DNA of 64,000 bases from Solimonas sp041659605 (GCA_041659605.1 JBAZXW010000019.1:1-64000), one strand, 5' to 3'; shown: positions 6,771 to 15,440, numbered from the stretch's first letter. Translations and numbers: made by a program. Notes: generated by a model not told the origin, from the letters alone.

Positions 6771-7181
6771 ATGGCTGCGAATCACATCGAGGGCGGTTGT
6801 TTCTGCGGCGCGGTTCGCTACTGCGCAACGCAGGCGCCGCTGGGCAGCATGATCTGTCATTGCCGCACCTGCCGGCGCGTGGCGGGATCGCCGGTGGTGG
6901 CGTGGCTGACCTTTGCGGGCAGCGAGTTTGCGTTCACGCACGGAGTGCCCGCCGAGCTGCAATCGTCCAAGGGCGTGCGTCGCAGGTTCTGCGCCGCCTG
7001 CGGTACGCCACTGACCTACGAGAACGAGACGAGCCCCGGCGAGATCGATGTGACCACCTGCACGCTGCACGACCCCGAAGCGTTTCCACCGACGCATCAT
7101 TCGTGGATGAAGCACGACCTGACGTGGGTGAGGTTCGGGGATGAGTTGCCGGGCTTTCCGCAGTCGCGGGCGGACGGGTAG
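6771..7181 (+). CDS. GFA/CENP-V-domain zinc protein
   Basis: A 136-residue protein of the GFA (glutathione-dependent formaldehyde-activating-like) family. Zinc ligands are visible: GGCFCGAVRY (two Cys near 10-12), CHCRTCRR (three Cys) and FCAACGTPLTY (two Cys). Most family members have no proven formaldehyde activity, so GFA names the domain, not the reaction. The gene converges with the desaturase gene, their ends 15 bases apart. Confidence 0.9.
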   Translation: MAANHIEGGCFCGAVRYCATQAPLGSMICHCRTCRRVAGSPVVAWLTFAGSEFAFTHGVPAELQSSKGVRRRFCAACGTPLTYENETSPGEIDVTTCTLHDPEAFPPTHHSWMKHDLTWVRFGDELPGFPQSRADG

Positions 7182-7196
7182 TCGGGGAGAGCAGAA

Positions 7197-8279
7197 TCAG
7201 ACGGGCAGAGGTTCGTAGCCGTACCAGCGACGCTGCTCGTAATCGAACAGCTTGCAGCGGCGGAAGGTGTCGAACAGGCCGACCCAGGTGAATTTGTATT
7301 CGTGGATGTAGCGGGCGTAGTGCGCCTTGATGTCGGCGTAGGCCTGCGGCAGGCGGTAGTAGGGGATGTGCGGATTCACGTGGTGGGGGACGTGGATCAT
7401 GATGTTGTGCGTGAGATTTTCCATCAGCCACGAGAAGCGCACGACGGTGCTGCAGTACAGCTGTGCGATCGCCGGGCTCCATTGATCGCGCTGGACGAAG
7501 AACGGGATGTCCGGGTGCGTGTGGTGCAGGTAGATGAACAGCGCGATGAAGTAGTTGAACACGATGAACGGCAGAACGACCGCGCAGAACACGCCGGCGA
7601 TGCCGCCGCCGTACATCCAGGCCAGCGCGGACGCCACGAGCGCGAACACCAGCGTCAGCCATTTGTTGTTGCGCATGCGCGTGCGCTCCTCCGGGGTCTG
7701 GCCGGGATTGAAGCGCACCATGCGTGCCCACCAGACGTGGATCAGGTAGTGCAGGGCGCAGCCCCACGGCGTGCGCTCGACGCGGTACAGCGCGCGCCGG
7801 GCGGGCGGCGCGGCGGCGTATTCCTCCGGTGTCCACGGCCGCCAGATCCAGTCAATCGTCGACAGCGAAGTGAAGCCGTGGTGCACGCGGTTGTGGCCGA
7901 ATGCCCACAGCCGGTACATGTTCAGCGACGGCAGCATCGCCAGCGTGCCGAACAGCTCCGCGGTGTTGCGGTTCGCGAACAGCGCGCCGTGCGCGGCATC
8001 GTGCGCCCAGACAAACAGGAAGGCGACGCAGCAGCCGGCGCCCAGACCCGCGAGCAGCTTGAGCCAGAGCGCATCGGCGGCGAGCGCAACCGCAATGCAG
8101 ACGGTGTAGAGCGCGAAATCCAGCGCCAGCGGACCGAAGGTGCGCAGCGGTGAGCGCTGTTCGCAGACCGCGCTGATGTGCGCGCGGACTTCGCGCAGGC
8201 TGGTGTCGCGCAGCTCGGCGAGCGCTTGCGCCTCGGCGGCGGATGTGGGGGCGGGTGCTGCGACGGTCATGGCGGACAT
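7197..8279 (-). CDS. Membrane fatty acid desaturase
   Basis: A 360-residue integral-membrane di-iron desaturase. The three histidine boxes are visible: HDAAH (93-97), HNRVHH (129-134) and the HNIMIHVPHH region (291-300), with an extra LHHTHP at 251-256. Hydrophobic pairs lie at about 50-90 and 205-250. The pattern is of the acyl-lipid omega-type desaturase family; positional specificity cannot be read. An FNR/Anr-like palindrome lies 84-97 bases upstream, which would make expression oxygen-responsive, sensible for an O2-consuming enzyme. Confidence 0.85.
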   Translation of the reverse strand: MSAMTVAAPAPTSAAEAQALAELRDTSLREVRAHISAVCEQRSPLRTFGPLALDFALYTVCIAVALAADALWLKLLAGLGAGCCVAFLFVWAHDAAHGALFANRNTAELFGTLAMLPSLNMYRLWAFGHNRVHHGFTSLSTIDWIWRPWTPEEYAAAPPARRALYRVERTPWGCALHYLIHVWWARMVRFNPGQTPEERTRMRNNKWLTLVFALVASALAWMYGGGIAGVFCAVVLPFIVFNYFIALFIYLHHTHPDIPFFVQRDQWSPAIAQLYCSTVVRFSWLMENLTHNIMIHVPHHVNPHIPYYRLPQAYADIKAHYARYIHEYKFTWVGLFDTFRRCKLFDYEQRRWYGYEPLPV

Positions 8280-8362
8280 GCGGATTCCGGGACGGGCGGC
8301 AAGAGCGCACCGACGATCCGGAACGCCTGCGACGAGAATTGCGGAGCGGTCGGGCGCGCGGG

Positions 8363-8376
8363 TTGACCTGGATCAA
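8363..8376. promoter_or_regulatory. FNR/Anr-type binding site
   Basis: TTGACCTGGATCAA differs from the consensus TTGAT-N4-ATCAA at a single base. It lies in the 159-base gap between the divergent desaturase (start 8279) and amidotransferase (start 8439) genes, 84 and 62 bases from the two start codons. It could serve either gene. Confidence 0.55.
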
Positions 8377-8438
8377 TGCGCCGACCGCTGCAGTCGCAAT
8401 GATCGGGTGCGTCCGTGAATTGCGTGTTACATCAACCC

Positions 8439-9251
8439 ATGTGCGAACTGTTTGCGATGTCGAGCCGCTTGCCGGCAACGGTGCGCTACTCGTTTGCCGA
8501 GTTCTCGCGGCGCGGCGGCGGGACGGCGCCGCATGCGGACGGTTGGGGCATCGGCTATTACGTCGATCGCGACGTGCGCGTGATCCGCGAAGCCGAGCCT
8601 GCCGTCGCGAGTTCCTGTGCGCGCCTGCTGAATGAGGCGCCGTTCGCCAGCGATCTGGTCATCTCGCACATCCGCCTGGCGACCGTCGGTGCGCGGCTGC
8701 TGCGCAACACACAGCCGTTCCAGCGCGAGCTGGGGGGCCGCGTGCATCTGTTCGCGCACAACGGCAAGCTCGATGTCGGCGCCTTGCGGCCGATGCTGCA
8801 CGGGGACGGTCATCGCCCGGTTGGCGAGACGGATTCGGAACTGGCGTTCTGTGTGCTGCTGCAGCGCTTGCGCGCGCTCTGGATGGCCGCCGATGCGGTG
8901 CCTGAGCTGGCTGCGCGTCTGGCCGTCGTGACCGCGCTGGCCGCGCAGCTGCGAGCGCTTGGGCCGGCGAATTTTCTCTACACGGACGGCGATGCGCTGT
9001 TCGTCCACGCGCACCGGCGCACGCAGGCGCCGGGACGGATCGAGCCGCCGGGTCTGCACGTGCTCGAGCGGCACTGTCCGCTGCAAATGGCGCGGCTCGA
9101 AGTACCGGGCCTGGAAATCGACGCGACCGAGACCGGCGCACAGGACGTCGTGCTCGTCGCCAGCGTGCCGTTGACGCCCGAGGACGGCTGGCGTCCGCTC
9201 GCGGAAGGCGAGGTGCTGGCGATCCGCAGCGGGCGCGTGATCGTCGTGTAG
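8439..9251 (+). CDS. Class II glutamine amidotransferase (YafJ-like)
   Basis: 270 residues, beginning MCELFAM. Cys2 becomes the N-terminal nucleophile after Met removal, which fixes the start at the ATG 8439 and excludes an upstream in-frame GTG. The Ntn-hydrolase pattern continues with HADGWGIGYY, SHIRLATVG and LFAHNGKLD. No synthase domain follows, as in YafJ/EgtC-type stand-alone amidotransferases, and no ergothioneine genes are adjacent. Its TAG stop lies in the foot of a palindromic repeat. Confidence 0.85.
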   Translation: MCELFAMSSRLPATVRYSFAEFSRRGGGTAPHADGWGIGYYVDRDVRVIREAEPAVASSCARLLNEAPFASDLVISHIRLATVGARLLRNTQPFQRELGGRVHLFAHNGKLDVGALRPMLHGDGHRPVGETDSELAFCVLLQRLRALWMAADAVPELAARLAVVTALAAQLRALGPANFLYTDGDALFVHAHRRTQAPGRIEPPGLHVLERHCPLQMARLEVPGLEIDATETGAQDVVLVASVPLTPEDGWRPLAEGEVLAIRSGRVIVV

Positions 9252-9305
9252 CCCGGGTGGAACCCGGGGATTCGTGCATCGTCTCCCGGGCTGCGCCCGG
9301 GCTAC
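9248..9305. repeat. GTAG-footed palindromic pair supplying two stop codons
   Basis: It begins GTAGCCCGGG and ends in the inverted CCCGGGCTAC, with internal CCCGGG palindromes. The TAG in the left foot is the stop of the amidotransferase gene (9249-9251), and the TAG on the other strand (9304-9302) is the stop of rfbD. It fills the whole gap between these convergent genes and probably doubles as a bidirectional transcript end. A relative lies at 58575-58630. Confidence 0.7.
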
Positions 9306-10165
9306 GCCGTCAGTTCGTTGACGACTTCGACCAGAGGTTCGCGCCAGTGCCGACCGCTGCCGATCAGCGCCCAGGTCGAGGTCTTGTCGAGCACGCTGTA
9401 GGCCGGGCGCTTCGCAGGCGTCGGATAGTCCTGCGTACGGATCGGCAGGATCGTCGCCGGTGTCTTGGGCAGGCGCGGAGCGGCGAAGTCGCGGACGGCG
9501 CAGGCGAGGTCGTACCAGCTCGCGGCGCCAGCATCGGAGTAGTGATAGGTGCCGGCCGGCGCGCTTCTCGCGAGCAAGGCCCACAGCGCGCTTGCCAGCG
9601 AGGCCGCCGAGGTCGGAGTACCGATCTGGTCGGCGACGACGCGCAGCTCGGGCTTCTCCTGCATCAGGCGCAGCATCGTCTTGACGAAGTTGCTCCCATG
9701 CGCCGAATAGACCCAGCCGGTGCGTACGATCAGCGCCGACTCGCCGGCCGTTTCGCGCACGGCAAGCTCGCCGTCGAGTTTGCTGGCGCCGTAGACACCC
9801 AGCGGCTGCGTCGGGTCGTCCGGCAGATAGGGCGAGGACTTGCGGCCGTCGAACACGAAATCGGTGGACACATGCAGCAGGCGCGCGCCAATGCGCTGCG
9901 CGGCCTGCGCAAGATGGCGGCTGCCGTCGCGATTGATGCGAAAAGCCGCGTCGCGCTCCGACTCGGCGCGATCGACCGCGGTGTAGGCGGCGCAGTTGAT
10001 GATCGCGTCCGGGCGCAGTTCGTCGACGATGCGGCGAACGGCGGCTTCGTCGCCGATGTCGAGCTGTGCGCGGTCTACCGTGGTCAGCGCGATGCCGGCC
10101 GGGCAGTTCAGCGCAACTTCGGTGCCGAGCTGGCCGCGCGCACCGGTGACGAGGACGGTTTTCAT
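9302..10165 (-). CDS. rfbD: dTDP-4-dehydrorhamnose reductase
   Basis: A 287-residue short-chain dehydrogenase that reduces dTDP-4-keto-L-rhamnose to dTDP-L-rhamnose in the cytoplasm. The Rossmann motif TGARGQLGTEV is at the N-terminus, the catalytic Tyr-Lys appears in YGASKLDGE, and HVSTDFVFDG is typical of RmlD. It is the last gene of the minus-strand run suhB-rfbB-rfbA-rfbC-rfbD, the final pathway step, and is separated from rfbC by 163 bases holding palindromic repeats. Confidence 0.95.
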   Translation of the reverse strand: MKTVLVTGARGQLGTEVALNCPAGIALTTVDRAQLDIGDEAAVRRIVDELRPDAIINCAAYTAVDRAESERDAAFRINRDGSRHLAQAAQRIGARLLHVSTDFVFDGRKSSPYLPDDPTQPLGVYGASKLDGELAVRETAGESALIVRTGWVYSAHGSNFVKTMLRLMQEKPELRVVADQIGTPTSAASLASALWALLARSAPAGTYHYSDAGAASWYDLACAVRDFAAPRLPKTPATILPIRTQDYPTPAKRPAYSVLDKTSTWALIGSGRHWREPLVEVVNELTA

Positions 10166-10181
10166 GCGGCGCGGTGCCTGG

Positions 10182-10312
10182 CTCCCTCTCCCCCACGCAT
10201 GTGGGGGAGAGGGGGAGTCTTCGACGCTCGCGATCTGTGATCCATGACGTAGTCGCCGACTGCGTCGGCGCCCCTCACCCCAACCCTCTCCCCACTGACG
10301 TGGGGCGAGGGA
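10182..10312. repeat. Two C/G-rich palindromes between rfbD and rfbC
   Basis: CTCCCTCTCCCCCAC pairs with GTGGGGGAGAGGGGGAG around 10182-10217, and CCCTCTCCCC pairs with GGGGCGAGGG around 10283-10312. Related CTCTCCCC palindromes occur at the centre of the large element near 38470. They may separate rfbD expression from rfbC. No gene is seen here. Confidence 0.5.
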
Positions 10313-10328
10313 GCATTTTCTCGAAGTG

Positions 10329-10880
10329 TCACGCGAACACCTGCGCGTCCTTCAGCAGCGGCGCATTCGTATCCTTGCCGGACAGCAGCGGTTGTATGCC
10401 GGCGAGCGGCCATTCGATGCCGATCGCGGGATCGTTCCAGCGGATGCCGCGGTCATGCTCCGGCGAGTAGTAGGCGGTGACCTTGTAGATCACATCCGCC
10501 GTGTCCGAAGTGACGACGAAACCGTGGGCGAAGCCGGGCGGCACCCAAAGCTGGCGCTTGTTGTCGGCGGACAGCGTGACGCCGACCCATTTGCCGAAGG
10601 TTTTCGATCCGCGGCGGATGTCGACGGCGACGTCGTAGATCTCGCCGCTGACGACGCGGACGAGCTTGCCCTGTGCCATCGGCGGCAGCTGGTAGTGCAG
10701 GCCGCGCAGCACGCCGCGCGCAGAGCGCGAGTGGTTGTCCTGCACCATCGGTTCGCTGCAGCCGGTCAGCTCGGCGAAGCGGCGTGCATGAAAGCTTTCG
10801 AGGAAGAAGCCGCGATCGTCGCCGAAGACCTTCGGTTCGAGGACGACGACGCCGGCGATGTCGGTCGGTGTAGCGTTCAT
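10329..10880 (-). CDS. rfbC: dTDP-4-dehydrorhamnose 3,5-epimerase
   Basis: A 183-residue cupin that epimerises dTDP-4-keto-6-deoxyglucose at C3 and C5. Typical blocks are DDRGFFLESFHARRF, ARGVLRGLHYQLPP (catalytic His region), VWVPPGFAHGFVV and the C-terminal WNDPAIGIEWP. Its start codon overlaps the rfbA stop by one base, so the two are translationally coupled. Length is as usual for RmlC. Confidence 0.96.
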   Translation of the reverse strand: MNATPTDIAGVVVLEPKVFGDDRGFFLESFHARRFAELTGCSEPMVQDNHSRSARGVLRGLHYQLPPMAQGKLVRVVSGEIYDVAVDIRRGSKTFGKWVGVTLSADNKRQLWVPPGFAHGFVVTSDTADVIYKVTAYYSPEHDRGIRWNDPAIGIEWPLAGIQPLLSGKDTNAPLLKDAQVFA

Positions 10881-11755
10881 CAGAAGATCTTTTCTTCGAG
10901 CATGCGCAGCAGGTAGGTGCCGTAGCCGCTCTTCAGCAGCGGTGCCGCGAGCCGGCGCAGCTGCTCGGCGTCGATGAAGCCACCGCGGTAGGCGACTTCC
11001 TCGGGGCAGGCAATCTTGAGGCCCTGGCGCTTTTCCAGCGTCTGGATGAAGGTGCCGGCGTCGAGCAGCGAGTCGTGCGTGCCGGTGTCGAGCCAGGCCA
11101 TGCCGCGGCCCATCAGCTCCACCTGCAGCGCCGCGCGTTCCAGGTACAGGCGGTTGAGGTCGGTGATTTCCAGCTCGCCGCGCGGCGACGGACGGATCTG
11201 CTTGGCCAGTGCGACGACATCGGCGTCGTAGAAGTACAGGCCGGTAACGGCGTAGCGCGACTTCGGCTGCGCCGGCTTCTCCTCAATGGACACCACCTTG
11301 CCGTCATTGCCGAACTCGACGACGCCGTAGCGTTCCGGATCGGTGACCGGGTACGCGAACACGGTGGCGCCGTCACGGCGCGTCGCCGCGCGCTTGAGCG
11401 CGGGGCCCAGATCGTGACCGTAAAAGAGGTTGTCGCCGAGCACCAGCGCGCAAGCGTCGCCGCCGATGAAGGTCTCGCCGATCAGGAAGGCTTGCGCCAG
11501 CCCGTCGGGGCTCGGCTGCACCGCGTACGACAGCGAGATGCCCCACTGCCGGCCATCGCCGAGCAAGGCCTCGAAGCGCGGCGTGTCCTGCGACGTCGAG
11601 ATGATCAGGATGTCGCGGATGCCCGCCAGCATCAGCGTCGTCAGCGGGTAGTAGATCATCGGCTTGTCGTACACCGGCAGCAGCTGCTTCGACACCGCCT
11701 GCGTGACCGGGTACAGGCGCGTGCCGCTGCCGCCCGCGAGAATGATCCCCTTCAT
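10880..11755 (-). CDS. rfbA: Glucose-1-phosphate thymidylyltransferase
   Basis: 291 residues; forms dTDP-glucose from glucose-1-phosphate and dTTP, the first step of dTDP-rhamnose synthesis. It starts MKGIILAGGSGTRLYPVT, the nucleotidyltransferase signature. YDKPMIYYPLTTLMLAG and LGDNLFYGHD are also diagnostic. A longer reading frame to 11821 merely translates the upstream palindromic repeat, so the internal ATG at 11755 was chosen. Confidence 0.96.
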   Translation of the reverse strand: MKGIILAGGSGTRLYPVTQAVSKQLLPVYDKPMIYYPLTTLMLAGIRDILIISTSQDTPRFEALLGDGRQWGISLSYAVQPSPDGLAQAFLIGETFIGGDACALVLGDNLFYGHDLGPALKRAATRRDGATVFAYPVTDPERYGVVEFGNDGKVVSIEEKPAQPKSRYAVTGLYFYDADVVALAKQIRPSPRGELEITDLNRLYLERAALQVELMGRGMAWLDTGTHDSLLDAGTFIQTLEKRQGLKIACPEEVAYRGGFIDAEQLRRLAAPLLKSGYGTYLLRMLEEKIF

Positions 11756-11766
11756 CGCGGATTCCT

Positions 11767-11834
11767 GTAGGAGCGGCCCATGGCCGCGATTTTGCGGCGC
11801 ACCGAGAAGGATCGCGGCCATGGGCCGCTCCTAC
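11767..11834. repeat. Perfect inverted pair of GTAG-footed REP palindromes
   Basis: GTAG at 11767 begins a 24-base arm (11767-11790) whose exact inverse complement is 11811-11834, with a 20-base spacer. Each arm itself folds around GGCCCATGGCC. It lies between rfbB and rfbA inside an otherwise tight operon. Perfect identity of the arms suggests recent insertion or active homogenisation. Confidence 0.85.
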
Positions 11835-11843
11835 AAGCGCTTG

Positions 11844-12914
11844 TCATCCGGCTTTCCTCCCCAGTCCGAGCCGCTGGCGGGCGTAGCCGCGATCCTGCAC
11901 GGTCTTGCACCACGCCTGGTTGTGCAGGTACCACTGCACGGTCTTGCGGATGCCGGTCTCGAAGGTCTCACTCGGCGTCCAGCCCAGCTCGCGCTCGATC
12001 TTGCCGGCGTCGATCGCGTAACGCAGATCGTGGCCCTTGCGGTCCTCGACGAAGGTCACCAGGCCGCGGTGCGGCCGGTGCGGCGAGTCTGGTCGCAGCT
12101 CGTCGAGCAGCACGCACAGGTGCTCGACGATGTCGAGATTGCGCTTCTCGTTGTGGCCGCCGATGTTGTACTGCTCGCCGATGCGACCGCGCTCGAACAC
12201 GACCTGCAGCGCGCGCGCGTGATCTTCGACATAGAGCCAGTCGCGCACGTTGGCGCCGGTGCCGTAGACCGGCAGCGGTTTGCCTTCGACGGCGTTGAGA
12301 ATCATCAGCGGGATCAGCTTCTCGGGAAACTGATACGGGCCGTAGTTGTTCGAGCAGTTGGTGATGACGACCGGCAGGCCGTAGGTGTGGTGCCAGGCGC
12401 GCGCCAGCTGATCCGAGCCGGCCTTGCTCGCCGAATAGGGGGAGTTCGGCGCGTAGGGCGTGGTCTCGGTGAAGAGTCCGGTTTCACCGAGCGTGCCGTA
12501 GACCTCGTCGGTCGACACGTGGTGGAAGCGGAACGCGGTGCGCGCCGGTGAGTCGAGCTTCTGCCAGTACGCCAGCGCGGCTTCAAGCAGGCGGAAGCTG
12601 CCGACGATATTGGTGTGGATGAATTCCGCCGGGCCGTCGATCGAGCGGTCGACGTGCGATTCGGCCGCGAGGTGAATCACGCCATCGGGCCGGTGCGTTT
12701 CGAACAGTCGCGCCATCGCGACCGTATCGCAGATGTCGGCTTTCTCGAAACGGTAACGCGCGTTCCTGGGCGCGTCTTCGAGCGACTCCAGGCTGGCGGC
12801 GTAGGTCAGCTTGTCGACGTTGACGATCTGCGCGTCGCTGTGGCGCAGCAGGTGGCGGATCAGCGCGGAACCGATGAAGCCGGCGCCGCCGGTGATGAGC
12901 AGGGTCTTGGCCAT
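11844..12914 (-). CDS. rfbB: dTDP-glucose 4,6-dehydratase
   Basis: A 356-residue NAD-dependent extended SDR that makes dTDP-4-keto-6-deoxyglucose. Visible motifs are TGGAGFIGSALI (NAD binding), HLAAESHVDRSI, HVSTDEVYG (catalytic Thr-Asp-Glu) and YSASKAGSDQL (Tyr-Lys). It is first of the rhamnose genes on this strand and follows suhB by 27 bases. The product feeds O-antigen or other rhamnose-containing glycans, though no glycosyltransferase lies in the window. Confidence 0.96.
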   Translation of the reverse strand: MAKTLLITGGAGFIGSALIRHLLRHSDAQIVNVDKLTYAASLESLEDAPRNARYRFEKADICDTVAMARLFETHRPDGVIHLAAESHVDRSIDGPAEFIHTNIVGSFRLLEAALAYWQKLDSPARTAFRFHHVSTDEVYGTLGETGLFTETTPYAPNSPYSASKAGSDQLARAWHHTYGLPVVITNCSNNYGPYQFPEKLIPLMILNAVEGKPLPVYGTGANVRDWLYVEDHARALQVVFERGRIGEQYNIGGHNEKRNLDIVEHLCVLLDELRPDSPHRPHRGLVTFVEDRKGHDLRYAIDAGKIERELGWTPSETFETGIRKTVQWYLHNQAWCKTVQDRGYARQRLGLGRKAG

Positions 12915-12941
12915 GCGGGACGCGTCGCCAACGGATGGGGA

Positions 12942-13745
12942 TCAGGTCTGCGCGGGCCTGGGCCGACGCGGCAGCAAGTCGGAGACGGCATCGATCAGGT
13001 GAATGGTGCCGGCGAGCAGGTTGCCGGTGGCCAGCGGATCGGCTTCGCCGTCGAGTTCGCGCACGACGCCACCGGCCTCCTGGACCAGCACAATGCCGGC
13101 GGCCATATCCCAGGGCTTGAGGTTCAGTTCCCAGAAGCCTTCGAGACGCCCGCCGGCGACGTAGGCCAGATCGAGCGAGGCCGCTCCGGCGCGACGCACG
13201 CCGGCGGTATGCGTGGCGACGTTGCGCATCATCGGCAGATAGCGGTCGAGGTATTCCTCGCGCAGCGGCACGCCGGTGCCGATCAGGGCTTGCGATAGCT
13301 CCTTGCAGGCGCTGACGCGCAGCTTGCGATTGTTGACCGTCGCACCCTGACCGCGGCTGGCGCAGTACAGATCCTGGGTTGAGGGCGCATAGATCACGCC
13401 GTGTTCGAGGCGGCCCTTGACCTGGATGCCGATCGAAACCGCGAAATGCGGGATGCGGTGCAGGAAATTGGTGGTGCCGTCGAGCGGGTCGACGATCCAG
13501 GTCACGTCCGACGCGCCGCGTGCGCCGTCCTGTGCCCCGGATTCTTCGGCGAGGACCGCGTGGTCGGGATAGGCCTTGCGGATCGTGCGGATGATCTCCG
13601 CCTCCGCGCCCAGGTCGACCTGGGTGACGAAATCGTTGCGGCTCTTGCGCTCGACCTGGAGCTGATCGGCTCGGTCGTAGTTGCGCATGATGAAATTGCC
13701 GGCCGAACGTGCGGCCATCACGGCGATATTGACCAGCGGATGCAT
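12942..13745 (-). CDS. suhB: Inositol-1-monophosphatase family protein
   Basis: A 267-residue Mg-dependent phosphatase. Metal-binding motifs are ESGAQ (Glu), WIVDPLDGTTNF (DPLDGT) and WELNLKPWDMAAG (WDxAAG). In enterics SuhB also joins the rRNA antitermination complex; whether that holds here is unknown. The ATG at 13745 is the usual family start (MHPLVNIAVMAARSAG). It diverges from trmJ with a 54-base shared promoter region, a pairing conserved in gammaproteobacteria. Confidence 0.95.
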   Translation of the reverse strand: MHPLVNIAVMAARSAGNFIMRNYDRADQLQVERKSRNDFVTQVDLGAEAEIIRTIRKAYPDHAVLAEESGAQDGARGASDVTWIVDPLDGTTNFLHRIPHFAVSIGIQVKGRLEHGVIYAPSTQDLYCASRGQGATVNNRKLRVSACKELSQALIGTGVPLREEYLDRYLPMMRNVATHTAGVRRAGAASLDLAYVAGGRLEGFWELNLKPWDMAAGIVLVQEAGGVVRELDGEADPLATGNLLAGTIHLIDAVSDLLPRRPRPAQT

Positions 13746-13787
13746 AACAGGCCGGAACTTTGGAAGGAGCGGGGAAAACGAAGGCCA

Positions 13788-13793
13788 TAGAAT
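13788..13793 (+). promoter_or_regulatory. Possible -10 element for a leaderless trmJ transcript
   Basis: TAGAAT lies 6 bases before the trmJ ATG, so transcription would start at or next to the start codon. No Shine-Dalgarno-like sequence precedes this ATG. No convincing -35 was seen. Confidence 0.3.
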
Positions 13794-13799
13794 ATCACG

Positions 13800-14585
13800 A
13801 TGACATCCCCTGACCTTCTTGCGCGCATCCGCATCGTGCTCGTGTCCACGCAGCATCCGGGCAACATCGGCGCCAGTGCGCGCGCGATGCTGACCATGGG
13901 CCTGACCGATCTCGTCCTGGTCAAGCCCGACCGCTTTCCCCATCCGCAGGCCCGCGCCACGGCAACCCATGCAGTGGACGTGCTCGAACGCGCGCGGGTT
14001 GTGTCGAGCCTGGATGAAGCGGTTGCCGACTGCGGCTGGGTCGTGGCGCTGTCGGCGCGTCCGCGCACGCTCGGCGACGAGCCGCTGCGGCCCTGGCAGG
14101 CTGCCGAGCGCGCACTGGCCGTTGCCGAGGAGGCGCCGGTCGCCTTTGTCTTCGGCTGCGAGCGCACCGGCCTGCTCAACGAGGAAATCGAGCGCTGCCA
14201 CGCCACGACGCTGATCCCGACCAATCCCGACTTCAGCTCGCTGAACCTTTCGCAGGCGGTGCAGATCATCGCTTACGAGCTGCGGCGCACGGCCTGCCCG
14301 GAACAGGTCGAGATGTCCGCGAAAAAGAAGGACCCCTGGTTGCACGAACGGTATGGACCGCCGGCGGCCGCGGACATCGAGCGCTTCTACGAACACCTGG
14401 AGCGGATCCTGCTGTCGACCGGCTTTCTCGATCCGGCCAATCCGCGCGTGCTGATGCGGCGGCTGCGCACTTATTTCAACCGCTCGGCACCGGATCGCAA
14501 CGAACTCAATATCTTGCGCGGCATCCTGACCTCGTTCGAGCGCCCGAAGAACCGCCGCATCCCGCTCACGCCGGACGGCGAATGA
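13800..14585 (+). CDS. trmJ: tRNA (cytidine/uridine-2'-O-)-methyltransferase TrmJ
   Basis: A 261-residue SPOUT methyltransferase that 2'-O-methylates position 32 of tRNAs with S-adenosylmethionine. The N-terminus IRIVLVSTQHPGNIGASARAM holds the catalytic Arg region. VFGCERTGLLNEEIE and FSSLNLSQAVQIIAYEL form the trefoil-knot cofactor site. The C-terminal extension is of normal length for TrmJ. Confidence 0.94.
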   Translation: MTSPDLLARIRIVLVSTQHPGNIGASARAMLTMGLTDLVLVKPDRFPHPQARATATHAVDVLERARVVSSLDEAVADCGWVVALSARPRTLGDEPLRPWQAAERALAVAEEAPVAFVFGCERTGLLNEEIERCHATTLIPTNPDFSSLNLSQAVQIIAYELRRTACPEQVEMSAKKKDPWLHERYGPPAAADIERFYEHLERILLSTGFLDPANPRVLMRRLRTYFNRSAPDRNELNILRGILTSFERPKNRRIPLTPDGE

Positions 14586-14672
14586 GCCGCCGCGACGCCA
14601 ATTCGGACCATATCGGTCTACAATGTATTCGCATCACTTTCGAATCCAGTTTCCACCCACCCGAGTCCGTCG

Positions 14673-15437
14673 ATGCTAGCCCGCATGCGTGAAGACATCG
14701 CCAGCGTTTTCCAGCGCGACCCCGCCGCGCGCAACAACTGGGAAGTGCTGACCTGTTATCCGGGTCTGCACGCGGTCTGGGCGCATCGCGTCAGCCACTG
14801 GTTGTGGACGCACGGTTTGCGCTGGCCGGCGCGCCTGAACTCCAACATCGCGCGGCTCGTCACCGGCATCGAGATCCATCCGGGGGCGCAGATCGGCAAG
14901 CGCTTCTTCATCGATCACGGCATGGGCGTTGTGATCGGCGAGACTGCGGAGATCGGCGATGACGTGACGCTGTACCAGGGCGTGACGCTGGGCGGCACCA
15001 GCTGGAACAAGGGCAAGCGTCATCCAACGCTGGCCAACAACGTCGTCGTCGGCGCTGGCGCCAAGGTGCTCGGGCCGTTCACGGTCGGCGAGGGCGCGCG
15101 CATTGGCTCGAACGCGGTCGTCGTCAAGGAAGTGCCGCCGGGCGCGACCGCGATCGGCATCCCCGCACGCATCGTGCGCGAGACGGCGCCGACCGAATCG
15201 ATGAAGGCGATGGCGCAGAAGCTCGGCTTCGACGCCTACGGCCTGTCGCGCGACATGCCGGATCCGGTCGCCAACGCTTTCGCGGCGACGCTCGAACACA
15301 TCCAGCAGCTCGACGCCCGCGTGGTGCAGCTCTGCGCCGCGCTGCATCGGCTCGACGCTCAGATGCCGGAGAACGGCCTGCCGCGCCTGGAATTGCCTGA
15401 GTTCTGCGCCGACAAGGACGACGCGAAGACGGGTTAG
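14673..15437 (+). CDS. cysE: Serine O-acetyltransferase
   Basis: 254 residues; acetylates L-serine to O-acetylserine, the acceptor for sulfide in cysteine synthesis. The N-terminal helices (IASVFQRDPAARNN) are followed by a left-handed hexapeptide beta-helix with FIDHGMGVVIGETAEIGDDV and the GGTSWNKGKRHP loop. The stop is 3 bases before the first cysteine desulfurase, so cysteine supply and cysteine use are probably co-expressed. A TACAAT at 14619-14624 is a candidate -10. Confidence 0.95.
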   Translation: MLARMREDIASVFQRDPAARNNWEVLTCYPGLHAVWAHRVSHWLWTHGLRWPARLNSNIARLVTGIEIHPGAQIGKRFFIDHGMGVVIGETAEIGDDVTLYQGVTLGGTSWNKGKRHPTLANNVVVGAGAKVLGPFTVGEGARIGSNAVVVKEVPPGATAIGIPARIVRETAPTESMKAMAQKLGFDAYGLSRDMPDPVANAFAATLEHIQQLDARVVQLCAALHRLDAQMPENGLPRLELPEFCADKDDAKTG

Positions 15438-15440
15438 ATC

